Assembly (NCBI GenBank): GCA_039105265.1
Contig: JAPFFF010000005.1
Span: 7,363,501-7,427,500, forward strand
DNA length: 64,000 nt
From: Tritrichomonas musculus
Taxonomy: Eukaryota; Parabasalia; Tritrichomonadida; Tritrichomonadidae
Direction of reading: 5' to 3'
Positions 8,416-18,300 of the stretch are shown piece after piece. The translations under genes were made by a program, and so were the position numbers. Under the pieces are notes generated by a model. That model saw only the letters and a program-made list of their open reading frames with translations. It made no database searches and was not told the origin of the DNA. How positions within the stretch are numbered: the first letter of the stretch is position 1; each line of letters starts with the position of its first letter.

Positions 8416-8423
8416 TCACTTCA
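8416..8423 (+). promoter_or_regulatory. Initiator TCACTTCA before the 8,430 gene
   Basis: TCACTTCA is followed by TTTAAAATG. It faces away from the minus-strand initiator at 8,379 to 8,384, forming a compact divergent promoter. Confidence 0.6.
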
Positions 8424-8429
8424 TTTAAA

Positions 8430-8606
8430 ATGAGTACCGTTCAAGAACAAGTTGAAAAGAATCAACAAGACATCTTGTATTTGTTCACAACATTGAATCT
8501 ATGTCAAAAAGTCATGTACAAACAAGAAAAGGAAATCAAAAAGTTGAAAGACGAACTTGAAAAGATTCAAGAATTAATGAATCAACTTAAAAATTCTCAA
8601 TCCTAA
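8430..8606 (+). CDS. Short coiled-coil protein
   Basis: This encodes 58 residues (MSTVQEQVEKNQQDILYLFT at the start, then EKEIKKLKDELEKIQELMNQ). The second half is an almost ideal charged coiled coil. It resembles the minus-strand coiled-coil genes around it in size. The start is fixed by the TCACTTCA initiator just upstream. The function is unknown. Confidence 0.55.
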   Translation: MSTVQEQVEKNQQDILYLFTTLNLCQKVMYKQEKEIKKLKDELEKIQELMNQLKNSQS

Positions 8607-8647
8607 ATAAAAATTTTTTAATTTAAATGAATTTTGTTTTTATTTAT

Positions 8648-8848
8648 TTAAAAATAAATATATAATTGAATTAGTTCATAAAGATGAACATTCAACCAAT
8701 TGAGCATTGAATCAAAATCTTTTTTATCTTCATCTGGAACATCAATTTCTAAATCAATTTCAGCATTTTCAATGATTCTTAATAAAACCTTTTCATTAAG
8801 TTCTTCAAAATATAAAATGAAAAATTGATAAGCAAGAGTATCAGTCAT
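8648..8848 (-). CDS. Small acidic helical protein
   Basis: This encodes 66 residues starting MTDTLAYQFFILYFEELNEK, with an acidic middle (EIDLEIDVPDEDKKDFD) and a hydrophobic end (LNWLNVHLYELIQLYIYF). No motif is recognised. It converges with the 8,430 gene. Its leader has no initiator of the TCACTT type, so the start is less certain. Confidence 0.45.
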   Translation of the reverse strand: MTDTLAYQFFILYFEELNEKVLLRIIENAEIDLEIDVPDEDKKDFDSMLNWLNVHLYELIQLYIYF

Positions 8849-8941
8849 AATTTAAAAAAAAAATAAAATTTATTTCCGTTAAATAGTCATTTCACAAAAT
8901 TTTAATTCAAAATTGTCATATCACTAAATCATTTTTTAAAT

Positions 8942-9244
8942 ATGTTCAATAAAGCTGATTATCTAGCAATTTATGAAGAATTTGAAGACAAAGGAATTTT
9001 TGAAGACGATATTGAAATTGGTTCTTTTCCTAGTTCAAGATATGTTTCTGAAGATGATGTACCTTCAATACTTTTTGAAGAAATTGAACAACCTGTTCCT
9101 AAGAAAACTTCACAAACCCCTGAAAGACCAAAAATAATAATGCCTCAAATTAATCAATCATCTTCTTGGGACATCTTAGAAAAACATTTACAAGAAAGTC
9201 TCAAATTTGTTCAAGAACAAAAGAAAAAATTTGAATCAAAGTAA
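8942..9244 (+). CDS. Acidic linear-motif protein, unknown function
   Basis: This encodes 100 residues. The first 60 are acidic and probably disordered (FEDKGIFEDDIEIGSFPSSR, then PKKTSQTPERPKI), and the last 35 form a charged helix (SWDILEKHLQESLKFVQEQK). A TCACTAAATCA initiator-like stretch precedes the ATG. Its stop codon is one base away from the stop of the convergent integrase gene, so the two transcripts must overlap at their 3' ends. The function is unknown; a short regulator or assembly factor is a guess. Confidence 0.55.
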   Translation: MFNKADYLAIYEEFEDKGIFEDDIEIGSFPSSRYVSEDDVPSILFEEIEQPVPKKTSQTPERPKIIMPQINQSSSWDILEKHLQESLKFVQEQKKKFESK

Positions 9245-9245
9245 A

Positions 9246-10589
9246 CTAAATCTTACAAATTTTAAATCTAGGTACATTTTTTGTTCTTTTTGTTCTTAAA
9301 TTTTCAACTTTGTATAAACCTTTTGAGAATGAGACAACCATATAAACATCAGGTTCAACATTAACTCTATGTTTATTCAATTCAATTTTATCGTTATAAA
9401 TTTTGACTTTATCTCCTTTATTTAATTGAAAACCTGGTTTATTCATTATATTAAAATTATCTTGCATAATTTTTCTAACAATAAACGTTTCTAATTCATT
9501 ATTATTCTGAACATCGAAAGGTGAAACAGAAAAAGTGGCATATTTTGAGAGAGTTGTATGAGGTGCATGATTATATTGAAAAACTAAGTTTTTCATTACT
9601 CCTGGTGATAAACTTTTTTCACCTAAATTGAATGCCATATCTCTCAAAGTTCTGATTACTCTATCAATTATTCCAAGAGAACTATGTAAAGGTTCTGAAT
9701 CTTTCAATGATTTTCTACCATTTTCTAAATCTTTATTAAAATAAATTCTATCAACATTTGACCATGTTATTCCATTTTCTTTGAAAAAATTCTGAGATTC
9801 TTTTGAACAAAAACATTTTTCTGAATCACCAGATAAATTTTCACAAATTAGTCCATCTTTTAGCATCTTTGAAAAAGTTCTTATAAAAGAATCTGTAGAT
9901 TTTGAATGGTCTTTTGCAATTAAATCATTGAATACAATTTTATTCATTAATTCAACATATAAATACCTTGTATTTATATTAATAGCTACCAAATAACATT
10001 GTTTTCCATCAAACATTAAATCAATTAACCATGAATTTCTTGGACCAACTTTATGTAATTCAAAATTATCTTTATTATATTTAACTGGAAATTGAGTATT
10101 TATTATTGAATCTGGTTGAATTTCTAATTCTGGGAATTGTTTATGTAAACTTTTATTTTTTGAATCAGATTTGAATGCTATTTTATTAATTTTGAATTCA
10201 TTATTTTTAACTTTTGAAATTGTTTTTCCAGGTTGAGAATAATATTTATCTAAATAATTTGAATAATCTTCTTCTTTTGACCAATTCTTAGAAACTTTAT
10301 CAAATTCTTTTTTTGTTAAAGATTTGTTATCATTTGAATGTCTTTGAACAAAATCATTCAAATATTCATCTTCTTTTTCTGGCTTCTTCTCAATTTTTGA
10401 AGGATGATATTCATTAAATTTATTTTCATAAAAATTATACAATTCATTTTTCATATCATTATCAAAATCCTTTAACTTTGAATAATTCATAACTTTATCA
10501 TAATCTGCTTTATTTTTATGTTTCCAAGAAACAGTATTCAAATAATTTATTGCATCATCAAATTGTTTACTTAAATCCTCTTCATTCAT
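9246..10589 (-). CDS. int: Maverick-type rve (retroviral-like) integrase
   Basis: A 447-residue integrase that would insert the element into the host chromosome. The N-terminal 180 residues are lysine-rich and carry no HHCC zinc motif that I can see. The catalytic core follows, with the first acidic residue in WLIDLMFDG (about 188), the second in LSGDSEKCF (about 256) and the third in IIDRVIRTLRD (about 309). The C-terminal part (KGDKVKIYN, then VEPDVYMVVSFSKGLYKVEN) looks like the SH3-like or chromo-like DNA-binding domain usual in Polinton and LTR-element integrases. It is transcribed leftward, opposite to PolB. Its ATG overlaps the stop of an upstream 55-residue gene as ATGA, which suggests shared translation. 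Family assignment is secure from the core pattern and neighbours. Confidence 0.88.
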   Translation of the reverse strand: MNEEDLSKQFDDAINYLNTVSWKHKNKADYDKVMNYSKLKDFDNDMKNELYNFYENKFNEYHPSKIEKKPEKEDEYLNDFVQRHSNDNKSLTKKEFDKVSKNWSKEEDYSNYLDKYYSQPGKTISKVKNNEFKINKIAFKSDSKNKSLHKQFPELEIQPDSIINTQFPVKYNKDNFELHKVGPRNSWLIDLMFDGKQCYLVAININTRYLYVELMNKIVFNDLIAKDHSKSTDSFIRTFSKMLKDGLICENLSGDSEKCFCSKESQNFFKENGITWSNVDRIYFNKDLENGRKSLKDSEPLHSSLGIIDRVIRTLRDMAFNLGEKSLSPGVMKNLVFQYNHAPHTTLSKYATFSVSPFDVQNNNELETFIVRKIMQDNFNIMNKPGFQLNKGDKVKIYNDKIELNKHRVNVEPDVYMVVSFSKGLYKVENLRTKRTKNVPRFKICKI

Positions 10590-10753
10590 TTAGGTATTTT
10601 TAATTTTCCAATATTTTGAATTAATTGTCTTCTATTGAATTCAGGTGTTTCAGGTATTTGAGCTTTAGGTATTGGATTCATAATTGAATGAGTTTGAGGT
10701 CTTTTCCAATGACCGAGTGTTGAAATTTTCTTAAACCAAGTTCCAAATGACAT
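10586..10753 (-). CDS. Short basic MxFG-type peptide gene
   Basis: This encodes 55 residues starting MSFGTWFKKISTLGHWKR, followed by a proline-containing linker (NPIPKAQIPETPEFNRR) and a basic end. The start resembles MAFGKWGKIKNFF of the next gene and MGFGHFFKMIS at 26,760 to 27,026. The N-terminal helix is amphipathic and basic with aromatic residues, as in membrane-active virion peptides; this role is inference. Its TGA overlaps the integrase ATG by four bases. The leader carries a long T tract before the ATG, as in the structural genes, rather than TCACTTCA. Confidence 0.5.
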   Translation of the reverse strand: MSFGTWFKKISTLGHWKRPQTHSIMNPIPKAQIPETPEFNRRQLIQNIGKLKIPK

Positions 10754-10788
10754 TTATTTTTGAATAGAAAAAAAAATCAATTGAAAAT

Positions 10789-11040
10789 TTATTCTGGGTC
10801 ATAACCAATATCAGCTTCTTCAGAAACGTTTCCAATTGGGTCAAATTTAATATAACCATCTCCTCCCAAATACTTTGCAACTGGATTGTTAGAGTTATCA
10901 AATTTTGGTATCTTTTTAGAAATTTCACCAACTATTGGAATTTTGTCTGCTATTGATTTTGCTTTATTCCAACCATATTTGAATCCATTTGCAAAATCTT
11001 TGAAAAAATTCTTTATTTTTCCCCATTTTCCAAAAGCCAT
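10789..11040 (-). CDS. Basic amphipathic MxFG-type protein
   Basis: This encodes 83 residues. The first 40 (MAFGKWGKIKNFFKDFANGF and on to KYGWNKAKSIADKIP) form a strongly basic amphipathic helix with regularly spaced aromatic residues; the tail is acidic and ends DIGYDPE. The layout of a cationic membrane-active head plus an acidic tail is reminiscent of adenovirus protein VI-like or small lytic virion proteins, but no homology can be shown by eye. It sits between the integrase unit and the tandem-repeat block, on the minus strand. Confidence 0.55.
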   Translation of the reverse strand: MAFGKWGKIKNFFKDFANGFKYGWNKAKSIADKIPIVGEISKKIPKFDNSNNPVAKYLGGDGYIKFDPIGNVSEEADIGYDPE

Positions 11041-11047
11041 TTTTTAT

Positions 11048-11482
11048 TTGAACAAAAAAGTTGAGTTGACAAATGAGTTGAAAGGAAAAGTTGAAATGAC
11101 AAATGAATTGAAAAAAAAGTTCTTTGTCAAATAAATTGAACAAAAAAGTTGAGTTGTCAAATGAGTTGAAGAAAAGTTGAGTTGTCAAATGAGTTGAACA
11201 AAAAAGTTCTTTGTCAAATGAGTTGAACAAAAAAGTAGAAATGACAAATGAGTTGAAAGGAAAAGTTGAGTAAAAAGTTGAAAAGTTATTTGTCAAATGA
11301 GTTGAAAGCACAAAAAAGTTATTTGTCAAATGAATTGAACGAAAAGTAGAATTGACAAATGAGTTGAAAAAAAAGTTGAAATGACAAATGAATTGAACGA
11401 AAAGTTGAAATGACAAATGAGTTGAAAGGAAAAGTTGAGTTGTCAAATAAATTGAACAAAAAAGTAGAATTGTCAAATGAGT
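11048..11482. repeat. Degenerate tandem repeats with GTTGA and TGACAAATGAGTTGAA units
   Basis: A block of about 435 bases made of imperfect units around TGACAAATGAGTTGAA or TGTCAAATGAGTTGAA, separated by AAAAGTTGAAA-type or AAAAAGTTCTT-type linkers. There are about 15 copies, with unit lengths of roughly 25 to 35 bases. The minus strand happens to be open through the block, giving a Phe/Leu/Asn-rich translation that I regard as a by-product. It lies between the two halves of the element (left genes versus structural genes), so an origin-like, enhancer or recombination role is possible but unproven. Confidence 0.8.
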
Positions 11483-11483
11483 T

Positions 11484-11790
11484 GAGAAGTTAATTGTCTT
11501 CCGAAATTGTTTAGCACAATGATTGAGAAGTTAATTGTCTTCCGAAATTGTTTAGCACAACTATTGAGAAGTTAATTGTCTTCCGAAATTGTTTAGCACA
11601 ACTATTGAGAAGTTATTTGTCTTTCGAAATTGTTTAGCACAATGATTGAGAAGTTATTTGTCTTCCGCTATTAATCTATTGAATGGATTGAGAAGTTAAT
11701 TGTTTCCCGCTATTAATCTATTGAATGGATTTCTATTGGAGAATTTGGTCGGACAATTTATTTATTCAATTTTCTATTGGAGAATTTGGT
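11484..11790. repeat. Tandem 41-43-bp repeats, second family
   Basis: Directly after the first block come about five copies of a roughly 41-base unit containing GAAGTTAATTGTCTTCCG and TTGTTTAGCACAA. Then follow two copies of a variant with CGCTATTAATCTATTGAATG, and two copies of TTCTATTGGAGAATTTGGTC about 42 bases apart (around 11,729 and 11,771). Copies are nearly identical, so the array is young or kept uniform. Each unit differs from the next by very few bases and there are no unique spacers. Confidence 0.8.
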
Positions 11791-11842
11791 CGGACAAATT
11801 TTATCCTTCGATGAAATTAGCGAGAAGCAAAAATTATTCCAA

Positions 11843-11850
11843 TCACTTCA
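11843..11850 (+). promoter_or_regulatory. Initiator TCACTTCA before the 11,864 gene
   Basis: TCACTTCA is followed by TTTTTTAATTCCG and an ATG at 11,864. This decides the start. A longer in-frame opening upstream runs into the tandem repeats and has no ATG of its own. Confidence 0.55.
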
Positions 11851-11863
11851 TTTTTTAATTCCG

Positions 11864-13072
11864 ATGTTCCCAAACAACATGACCCAAGAAAACAACAATG
11901 GCTCCACAATTTTCAGTTCCAGTTCAAGTTCCAGTTCCAGTTCCAGTTCAGAAAAGCCATTGTTGACAAGTACAGAAAAAGTTCCTAAAGGTAGAGATTT
12001 CCATGCTCAAGTTATGAAACAAGTTGAAAATAGAAAAGTATTGAATTCCAAAGCCCAAGAAGTAGCAAAATCCGTTCCAGAACCGTTTCAGAGACAAGAA
12101 TTCGTTCCATTGAAAGTTCCACAAAGAATTATTGAACCAAATGTAGTATTCAGTCCAAGTGATATCAAAGGTGTGAAAAATCCAATTATACTCAGAAAAT
12201 GTTCAGGTAAAAGGTTCCAGAGTTGTGATGAATTCAAAGAAAAAGTTCAGTTATATTTCAGTAATCTTGAAAAAGAAGGTCCCATGATTAAAGATGAATA
12301 CGTTTATTTGATAACTTACCTGAACAAAATTGTTAAAGAAGAAGTAGTCAATGGAACAATTGAAGGAGCTCAAATGTACCCTTTGCTAGACAATTGCCAA
12401 ATTATGGTCGATTCATTTGAAGGAAAACTATTCGATGAAAGACAAAAGCACTCAAGCCACATTGGAAATCTCTGGAAATACGTTTTTGGATTAGTGATTC
12501 AATCCGTTTCTGTTTTCTATTACAAGAATATTTGTCTCAGCAAAAGAGGTAAAGAATTCATGAATCTGCTCTCAAAAGAAGTTTCAATGAGATTCATGAA
12601 TTTTGATAACGACGAAGACCTAACGGATTGGAATTTCACAATGTCTCTCCCAGTTCCACAAAAAGTTCTCCCAGTTCCACAAATTAGTCCAAAAGAGAAT
12701 GAAGAAGAAGTTCTCAATGCTACCAAACAACTTCAATCCCAAAATGAAGAAGCTGAGAAAAAAGTGGTTCAACAAAAAGAAGTTGTGGAAGAGGCAAAGA
12801 AAACCAAGAACGAATTGTTGGATATGGTGAAAAAATTGACCAAGATAATTCATTCAAATCCAAATTTGATGAAAGAAAATGAAAAAGAGCTCAGAATCCA
12901 AGTTCAAGGATTGAATGATGAAATATCCAACTTTGAGAACGGTATTCAAGACTTGAAGAACCAAATTGAACTCAAGAGAAGAGAAATTGAAGACCGAAAG
13001 AAGAAGATTCAAGAGATTCAAGGAAATCTTTCTCAGCTCCAACAAATCTTCAATATCTTGAATCAAACTTAA
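11864..13072 (+). CDS. Ser-rich protein with helical core and coiled-coil tail
   Basis: About 402 residues, starting MFPNNMTQENNNGS (an alternative ATG lies at 11,879). A run of some 12 serines opens the protein. A predicted globular helical middle follows (about residues 110 to 270; LYFSNLEKEGPMIKDEYVYL, then LWKYVFGLVIQSVSVFYYKN). The last 130 residues are a long coiled coil (EEAEKKVVQQKEVVEEAKK, then LRIQVQGLNDEISNFENG). No family is recognised. Base use is less extreme than in the next two genes. It is the last gene with a TCACTTCA initiator before the structural block, so it may be of the early class. Confidence 0.7.
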   Translation: MFPNNMTQENNNGSTIFSSSSSSSSSSSSEKPLLTSTEKVPKGRDFHAQVMKQVENRKVLNSKAQEVAKSVPEPFQRQEFVPLKVPQRIIEPNVVFSPSDIKGVKNPIILRKCSGKRFQSCDEFKEKVQLYFSNLEKEGPMIKDEYVYLITYLNKIVKEEVVNGTIEGAQMYPLLDNCQIMVDSFEGKLFDERQKHSSHIGNLWKYVFGLVIQSVSVFYYKNICLSKRGKEFMNLLSKEVSMRFMNFDNDEDLTDWNFTMSLPVPQKVLPVPQISPKENEEEVLNATKQLQSQNEEAEKKVVQQKEVVEEAKKTKNELLDMVKKLTKIIHSNPNLMKENEKELRIQVQGLNDEISNFENGIQDLKNQIELKRREIEDRKKKIQEIQGNLSQLQQIFNILNQT

Positions 13073-13187
13073 TTAATAATTTTCAAAGTTTTTCAATAAA
13101 CTAATTTAATTTTTAAATATTTTTATTTTTGTTTTGTATTATAATTTCAAATTTTTAATTATTTTTTAATTATTTTTAAACAAAAAA

Positions 13188-15332
13188 ATGACTTTAGAAG
13201 ATTTTCAAAATGCATGGAATTGGATGAATTCAAACCATCCTGAAGAAATGAATGATATTCAATCTTATTTCAATTCACACGGTATTGAATTTAATCAAGA
13301 AAATTTTATTCAAACTTCTCAAGCAGATAATCGTGAAAATTATACTCCTTCTATAGACATTTTAATTGCTATACCTTCAGTATTGAAAATTAATAATTTG
13401 TTAGGTTTACAAGAAAATAATCCTAATTATATTCAAAATATTGCGTTATTTATTGAAACATTTTATACAGGAACTTCAAAAACTCCAGAACAATTTCATG
13501 ATTTTTGGAAAATGGTTAGAAAAATAATTGAATTATATTCTATTGTTGTACAAACCCCAAATTATGATGATGCAATGAATTATTTGAATGATTCAATTCA
13601 ACCAATATCAAAGAATTTTAATAATGATTTTTCTCAAGCTAATCAATTTTTAGATAAATCAATAAATTATATAAAACAATGTTCTCAATTCGAAAAAGAA
13701 ATAAGAGAAACTTATTCAGTAGAAGAATTGAAATCTGACAATTTTTTAATTACTTTTGCTGCTTGGTCAATTTATCAAAATGAACCAACAAATATAATTA
13801 AATACTTTATTGCATTCCTTCTTTACAAAAAATATTGTGAAGCTTTTCAACCTTCTCAAAAAATTCCTTTTCAAGATATGGTTCTTTCACACAATAATAG
13901 TTTTGATGATTTAATTCAATTTTTCATTAATGAATTTAATAGAAATGGTATTAATGTTTCAACTCAAAATTCAAATTTGATTAAAAATTATTATTCAAAT
14001 TTTAATAATTCAACTTCAATTAATAATATTTTGAATAATAGAGGTTCTCATATTACTGCTCAAGAAGTAATTGTTCAACCAAAAAAGAGAAATTCAAGGA
14101 AAATTCAATTATTAAGTATTGATTCACCACCTCCTCAAGACCCAATGATTTTACTACAACAAATGAAATCATATATTGAAACATGGTGGTTAGATAATAA
14201 AGATGAACAACCCACTCAAATTGATATATATTTGAATTCAAATCAAGGTTCTCCACAAGAAAAATTTAATGTTATCCAAAATATTTATTCAACTTTCAAA
14301 AAATGGGAAAATATTCAAATAAAAGATGATAATATCGATATTTCAGGGGCTGAAACTGATAAAATTCGGAAGTTCCGTGAATATTGTGATTATTTGAGTT
14401 TCAGTATGAAAAGTTTTAATATGATGAATATCAATTCTAATAAGATTTCAATTATAGATTGTTTTATCAAATTTGGTAATCTTGATAATGCTTACAATCA
14501 AATTGAATTATTTAATCAATATATTTCTCAACCTCGTATGAATGAAAATCTCTCAAATATGTATCAAGTTCTTCAGAAATATTTCAATGATGATGATAAA
14601 ATTGGTGATATTTTCTGGAATTATTGCCCAGATATGACACAATTATCAAAATTATTAAATTCTGCATCCACAATTTTATCCGATGAACAACTTTGCTCTC
14701 AAACAGGTCAATTATTTATATTTTACAATTCAAATTTAGCTCCACCAATTTCATTTTTTGCAATGTTGAATCGATTTCAAAATATTCAAACTGTTTGGAA
14801 TGAAATTGCAAAAAAATTCAATACCACTCCAAATGAATTATTGAATAGAATTCAACATCAAACTCAAGAAAATCAACAAATTGCTTCTGACCAACAAACA
14901 ATTCAAAATTCAAATAATCCTTTGGATGTTCAAAATCTTTTGAATCATCATCCAACTCAACCAATTCAAAATATTCAACCAGTTTCTCAACCAACTCAAC
15001 AACCAACTCAACCAACTCAACAACCAACTCAAAATTCAAATAATCCTTTGGATGTTCAAAATCTTTTGAATCAACAACCAACTCAAAATTCAAATAATCC
15101 TTTGGATGTTCAAAATCTTTTGAATCTCAACCAACTCAACAACCAACTCAACCAACTCAACAACCAACTTCTAATTCAGAGAATTGGGAAATACAAAATT
15201 TATCAAGAGATTGGTCAATTTTTCAAAGCAAAAAACGAGAACTTTTTTCTGAAGCTGTTTCATTATTTGGTCAAATTTATTCTGCTCAATCAAATAATCA
15301 AATTCAAGATGAAAATGAATATTATCTTGTAA
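13188..15332 (+). CDS. Large Asn/Gln-rich helical protein with NSNNPLDVQNLLN repeats
   Basis: An open frame of 714 codons starting MTLEDFQNAWNWMNSNHPEE. It is mainly helical and rich in Asn, Gln and aromatic residues, with no enzyme motif. Between about 14,905 and 15,135 it carries three copies of NSNNPLDVQNLLN separated by PTQQ-type linkers, a likely docking-motif array. The leader is T-rich without TCACTTCA, as in the structural genes. It stands just before the 2,806-residue gene, which has the same composition, so the two probably serve the same structure. It belongs to an element that is not fully intact, and the far end of this frame is less typical in composition. Confidence 0.65.
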   Translation: MTLEDFQNAWNWMNSNHPEEMNDIQSYFNSHGIEFNQENFIQTSQADNRENYTPSIDILIAIPSVLKINNLLGLQENNPNYIQNIALFIETFYTGTSKTPEQFHDFWKMVRKIIELYSIVVQTPNYDDAMNYLNDSIQPISKNFNNDFSQANQFLDKSINYIKQCSQFEKEIRETYSVEELKSDNFLITFAAWSIYQNEPTNIIKYFIAFLLYKKYCEAFQPSQKIPFQDMVLSHNNSFDDLIQFFINEFNRNGINVSTQNSNLIKNYYSNFNNSTSINNILNNRGSHITAQEVIVQPKKRNSRKIQLLSIDSPPPQDPMILLQQMKSYIETWWLDNKDEQPTQIDIYLNSNQGSPQEKFNVIQNIYSTFKKWENIQIKDDNIDISGAETDKIRKFREYCDYLSFSMKSFNMMNINSNKISIIDCFIKFGNLDNAYNQIELFNQYISQPRMNENLSNMYQVLQKYFNDDDKIGDIFWNYCPDMTQLSKLLNSASTILSDEQLCSQTGQLFIFYNSNLAPPISFFAMLNRFQNIQTVWNEIAKKFNTTPNELLNRIQHQTQENQQIASDQQTIQNSNNPLDVQNLLNHHPTQPIQNIQPVSQPTQQPTQPTQQPTQNSNNPLDVQNLLNQQPTQNSNNPLDVQNLLNLNQLNNQLNQLNNQLLIQRIGKYKIYQEIGQFFKAKNENFFLKLFHYLVKFILLNQIIKFKMKMNIIL
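14905..15135 (+). repeat. In-gene NSNNPLDVQNLLN repeats
   Basis: Three near-identical copies of a roughly 54-base unit (containing TCAAATAATCCTTTGGATGT) are interspersed with short CAACCAACTCAA repeats. The DNA copies are almost identical, so the expansion is recent. Confidence 0.75.
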
Positions 15333-15373
15333 TCATTGATGAGTTTAGAAATTTAATTCCAGAACTTGTAAAT

Positions 15374-18300
15374 ATGACTTTTTGGTCTGATGCACATCAA
15401 ATTTTTGAAGATGATTTGTTAGGTTATAATAGATTTATTAAATTATTCCCAATTGCAGTTTTATTCAATATATTGGTTTCAAACCCTCAACAAGTTTTCA
15501 CAACAAAAACAATTCAACAATTATTTTCACAAAATGATTCAATTTCAGATGAAAGTCTATTTCATGCATATTCTGTAATTGCAAGATATTATGAGTCATT
15601 AATTCAAAATAATCCAATTTCTCAAGTCAATACGTTAATGTCAGAAACTCAAAAAGATTATAAAAATTCTTGGAAAGATGTTTTTATCAAAATTAATCAA
15701 CGTTGTCAAAATGCAATATTACCTGAAAGTAATCCACAAACAAATCAACAAGTTATGAATTCAATTGAAAATAATCAACAACAACAACAACAACAACAAA
15801 CAATTTTTTCTGAAAAAGATTTCAAATGGATTATTGAATATAGTTATTCAATGTATTCAATGAATATGAAATTTCCAAATAGAATCATTGAAAAATTATG
15901 TGATGATTATTATCAATTTTATCAAGAATATAATAACAAATTTGAAGGAAATGAAGACCCTTTACAAACAAAAGAACAAATAAATGGTCGATTTGGTGGT
16001 GATATTCATTCAATTCCAAGTTATTTATTATCTTATCCAATAGTTAAATTTTTGAATAAATTATTTGCAAATTCAGGACCAAGTGTTTTAGATTTTTCAA
16101 GCCATTTATTTGATTTGAAAGATTGGATTTGTCAATTAAATAATGAAATTTTGTTTTATTATTTTCATATCAAAAATAATCAACCACTTTTTTCAGATTA
16201 TTCACAATTACAACAAGCAACAAATACTAAAAAAGGTGAATCAAATTCTGAACAATTTTATCTTTCACAAATTAATGAATATAAAACTCTCAATAATATT
16301 GCAGATATTGCACCTTTTCGAACTGAATTATCACAAGAAGAAAGAAATCAATTAGGTCAAAATCCTTTGCCATACACAAATAATTTCTTAAGACAATTCC
16401 AACCACAACAAAATCCAATATCAAATGTTGTTTCTCAACCAATTTTGAAAACTAAATCACAAGCACCAAAAGAAAACCCAGAAAATTCAGTTCCTTTACA
16501 GAATGTCAAAATTCATAATTTGGTTAAAGATTCAATTGAAAAAGCTGTTTTATCAAAATATCCTTCAACAACAATTAAAAATCCTCTTGTTCCTTCTACA
16601 AAATCAAATGGTGTTATGAGTGTTCCTGTTAAAAATTCAACTTTTGAGATAACTAAACAAAATACAATAAATGAATTTAAAAATGAAAATTCTTGGTTTT
16701 CACAACTTTCAAAAATTGATGATAAAGTTAATTCAATTACTTCTGAAAGTGATTTAAATAATTTTTTAAATGATTTATCAAATTCACATGTTAGACTTAT
16801 TAGAACTGAACAAATATTATCAGATTATCAAACTGCTTATCCTGATGTTCCTTTCAATATTGATGCAATTAAATTTTGGATGCTACAAGGTACTGAAAAT
16901 GATTTGACAAAATATTGTGAAAATACAGTTTCACAATATTATGAAAAAGAATATAATAAAATTGTTGAAGATTTGAGAGCTTTATCAAATACAGATGCAG
17001 TTAATTATGCTGAACAATGGAAACAAAAAAGAGATTCAGGTAAAAATCCTAAACAAATTTATTATGAATTGAGACAACTTTTTGATGAAAAAATAAAAGA
17101 TAAAAAATCATTGGATTCTCTCAAAGTTGGTTTTCTTGGTAGAATTAATTCAAAATATGGTACAAATATTTCAATAACTGAATTATTACCTTATAATACA
17201 AAAGATGAATATGAAAATTATGTTTTCAAATATTTGTATGATATCAATAAAGATAAAATCAAAACAGTATTGAATGCAATTCGAAATTTATTAGGTGAAA
17301 ATGATTCAAATTATCAAGAATTAAATAATGATTTTCAAAATTTTGAAGTTTCATCATTTATTAATGAAGCTGCAGTTGAAAATATTAAAAGTTTTTATGA
17401 TTCCATTCAAAATAAATTAACTAAATTTAAATCAAATTCAACTTCTAAAAATGCAGCTATTGAAAATTTAAGAAGAAGATATCAAAATACTGATTTAACA
17501 AATGATGATTTGAAAAATATTCAACAAAAAGATTTAGATGATTATTTCAAAGCTTATTCAACATTAAAAGAATATAATGATGAATTAAATTCAAATATTG
17601 AACTTGATGATTTTTTACCTCAACAAAGTTATCAACAAAAATATTGGTATATGAAAGCAATGATTGAAATTCATAAATATTTGATTAAAACAAAACAACC
17701 TGCTTCTGAAACAAATTGCACTGAATTTAAAAATCAACAAAATTCTCAAGGAAAAGATGATAAACAAATTTTTGAAGAATATACAAAATTAAATGGTGAT
17801 GAAGATACAAAAAAGAAAGTATTTGAAACGACAAAACTTCAATTATTAACTCAAAATGCAGAAATTTATAAAAAATATCAACAATATATTGATTCTCTTG
17901 ATAGTGTTGATTTAATATCAAGATTTTTCAAAGTAATTCAAAAATTAACTGCTTTACAACAACAAGACAATTTTTATAATTCATTATCTTTTGAATATTT
18001 AAACAATTTTATTAGCGCTAGTTCTCAAGGTGAAAATATAAATCTATTAGATAGATTGGTAAGAATTGAATTTGTATTAGATTATTTACCAAAAGTTAGA
18101 GAAAAACATAAATTGAAAAAAGAATATCCATCAATAGATGATTTATTAACTGAAATTCCAACTGTAAAATTAGATGAATTAAATGATGAAATTGAAGAAT
18201 CAAAAACATTGAATGCAAATACAAAAGCAGCTCGTGAAACATTAATTCAAAAATTTATGACTGAACATCCAGATGATTATGATGCTTCTGAAGTTCAGAA

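Noticed and set aside
10964-11476. Minus-strand open frame of 170 codons rich in Phe, Leu and Asn
   Set aside because: It runs through the tandem repeats and its translation is just the repeat unit read in one frame. It also overlaps the amphipathic gene at 10,789.
11484-11700. CRISPR-like regular repeats
   Set aside because: The units are contiguous tandem copies without unique spacers, in eukaryotic DNA.
11777-11863. Longer start for the Ser-rich protein
   Set aside because: The extension begins at TTG inside the tandem repeats, and the TCACTTCA initiator would then be within the coding region.
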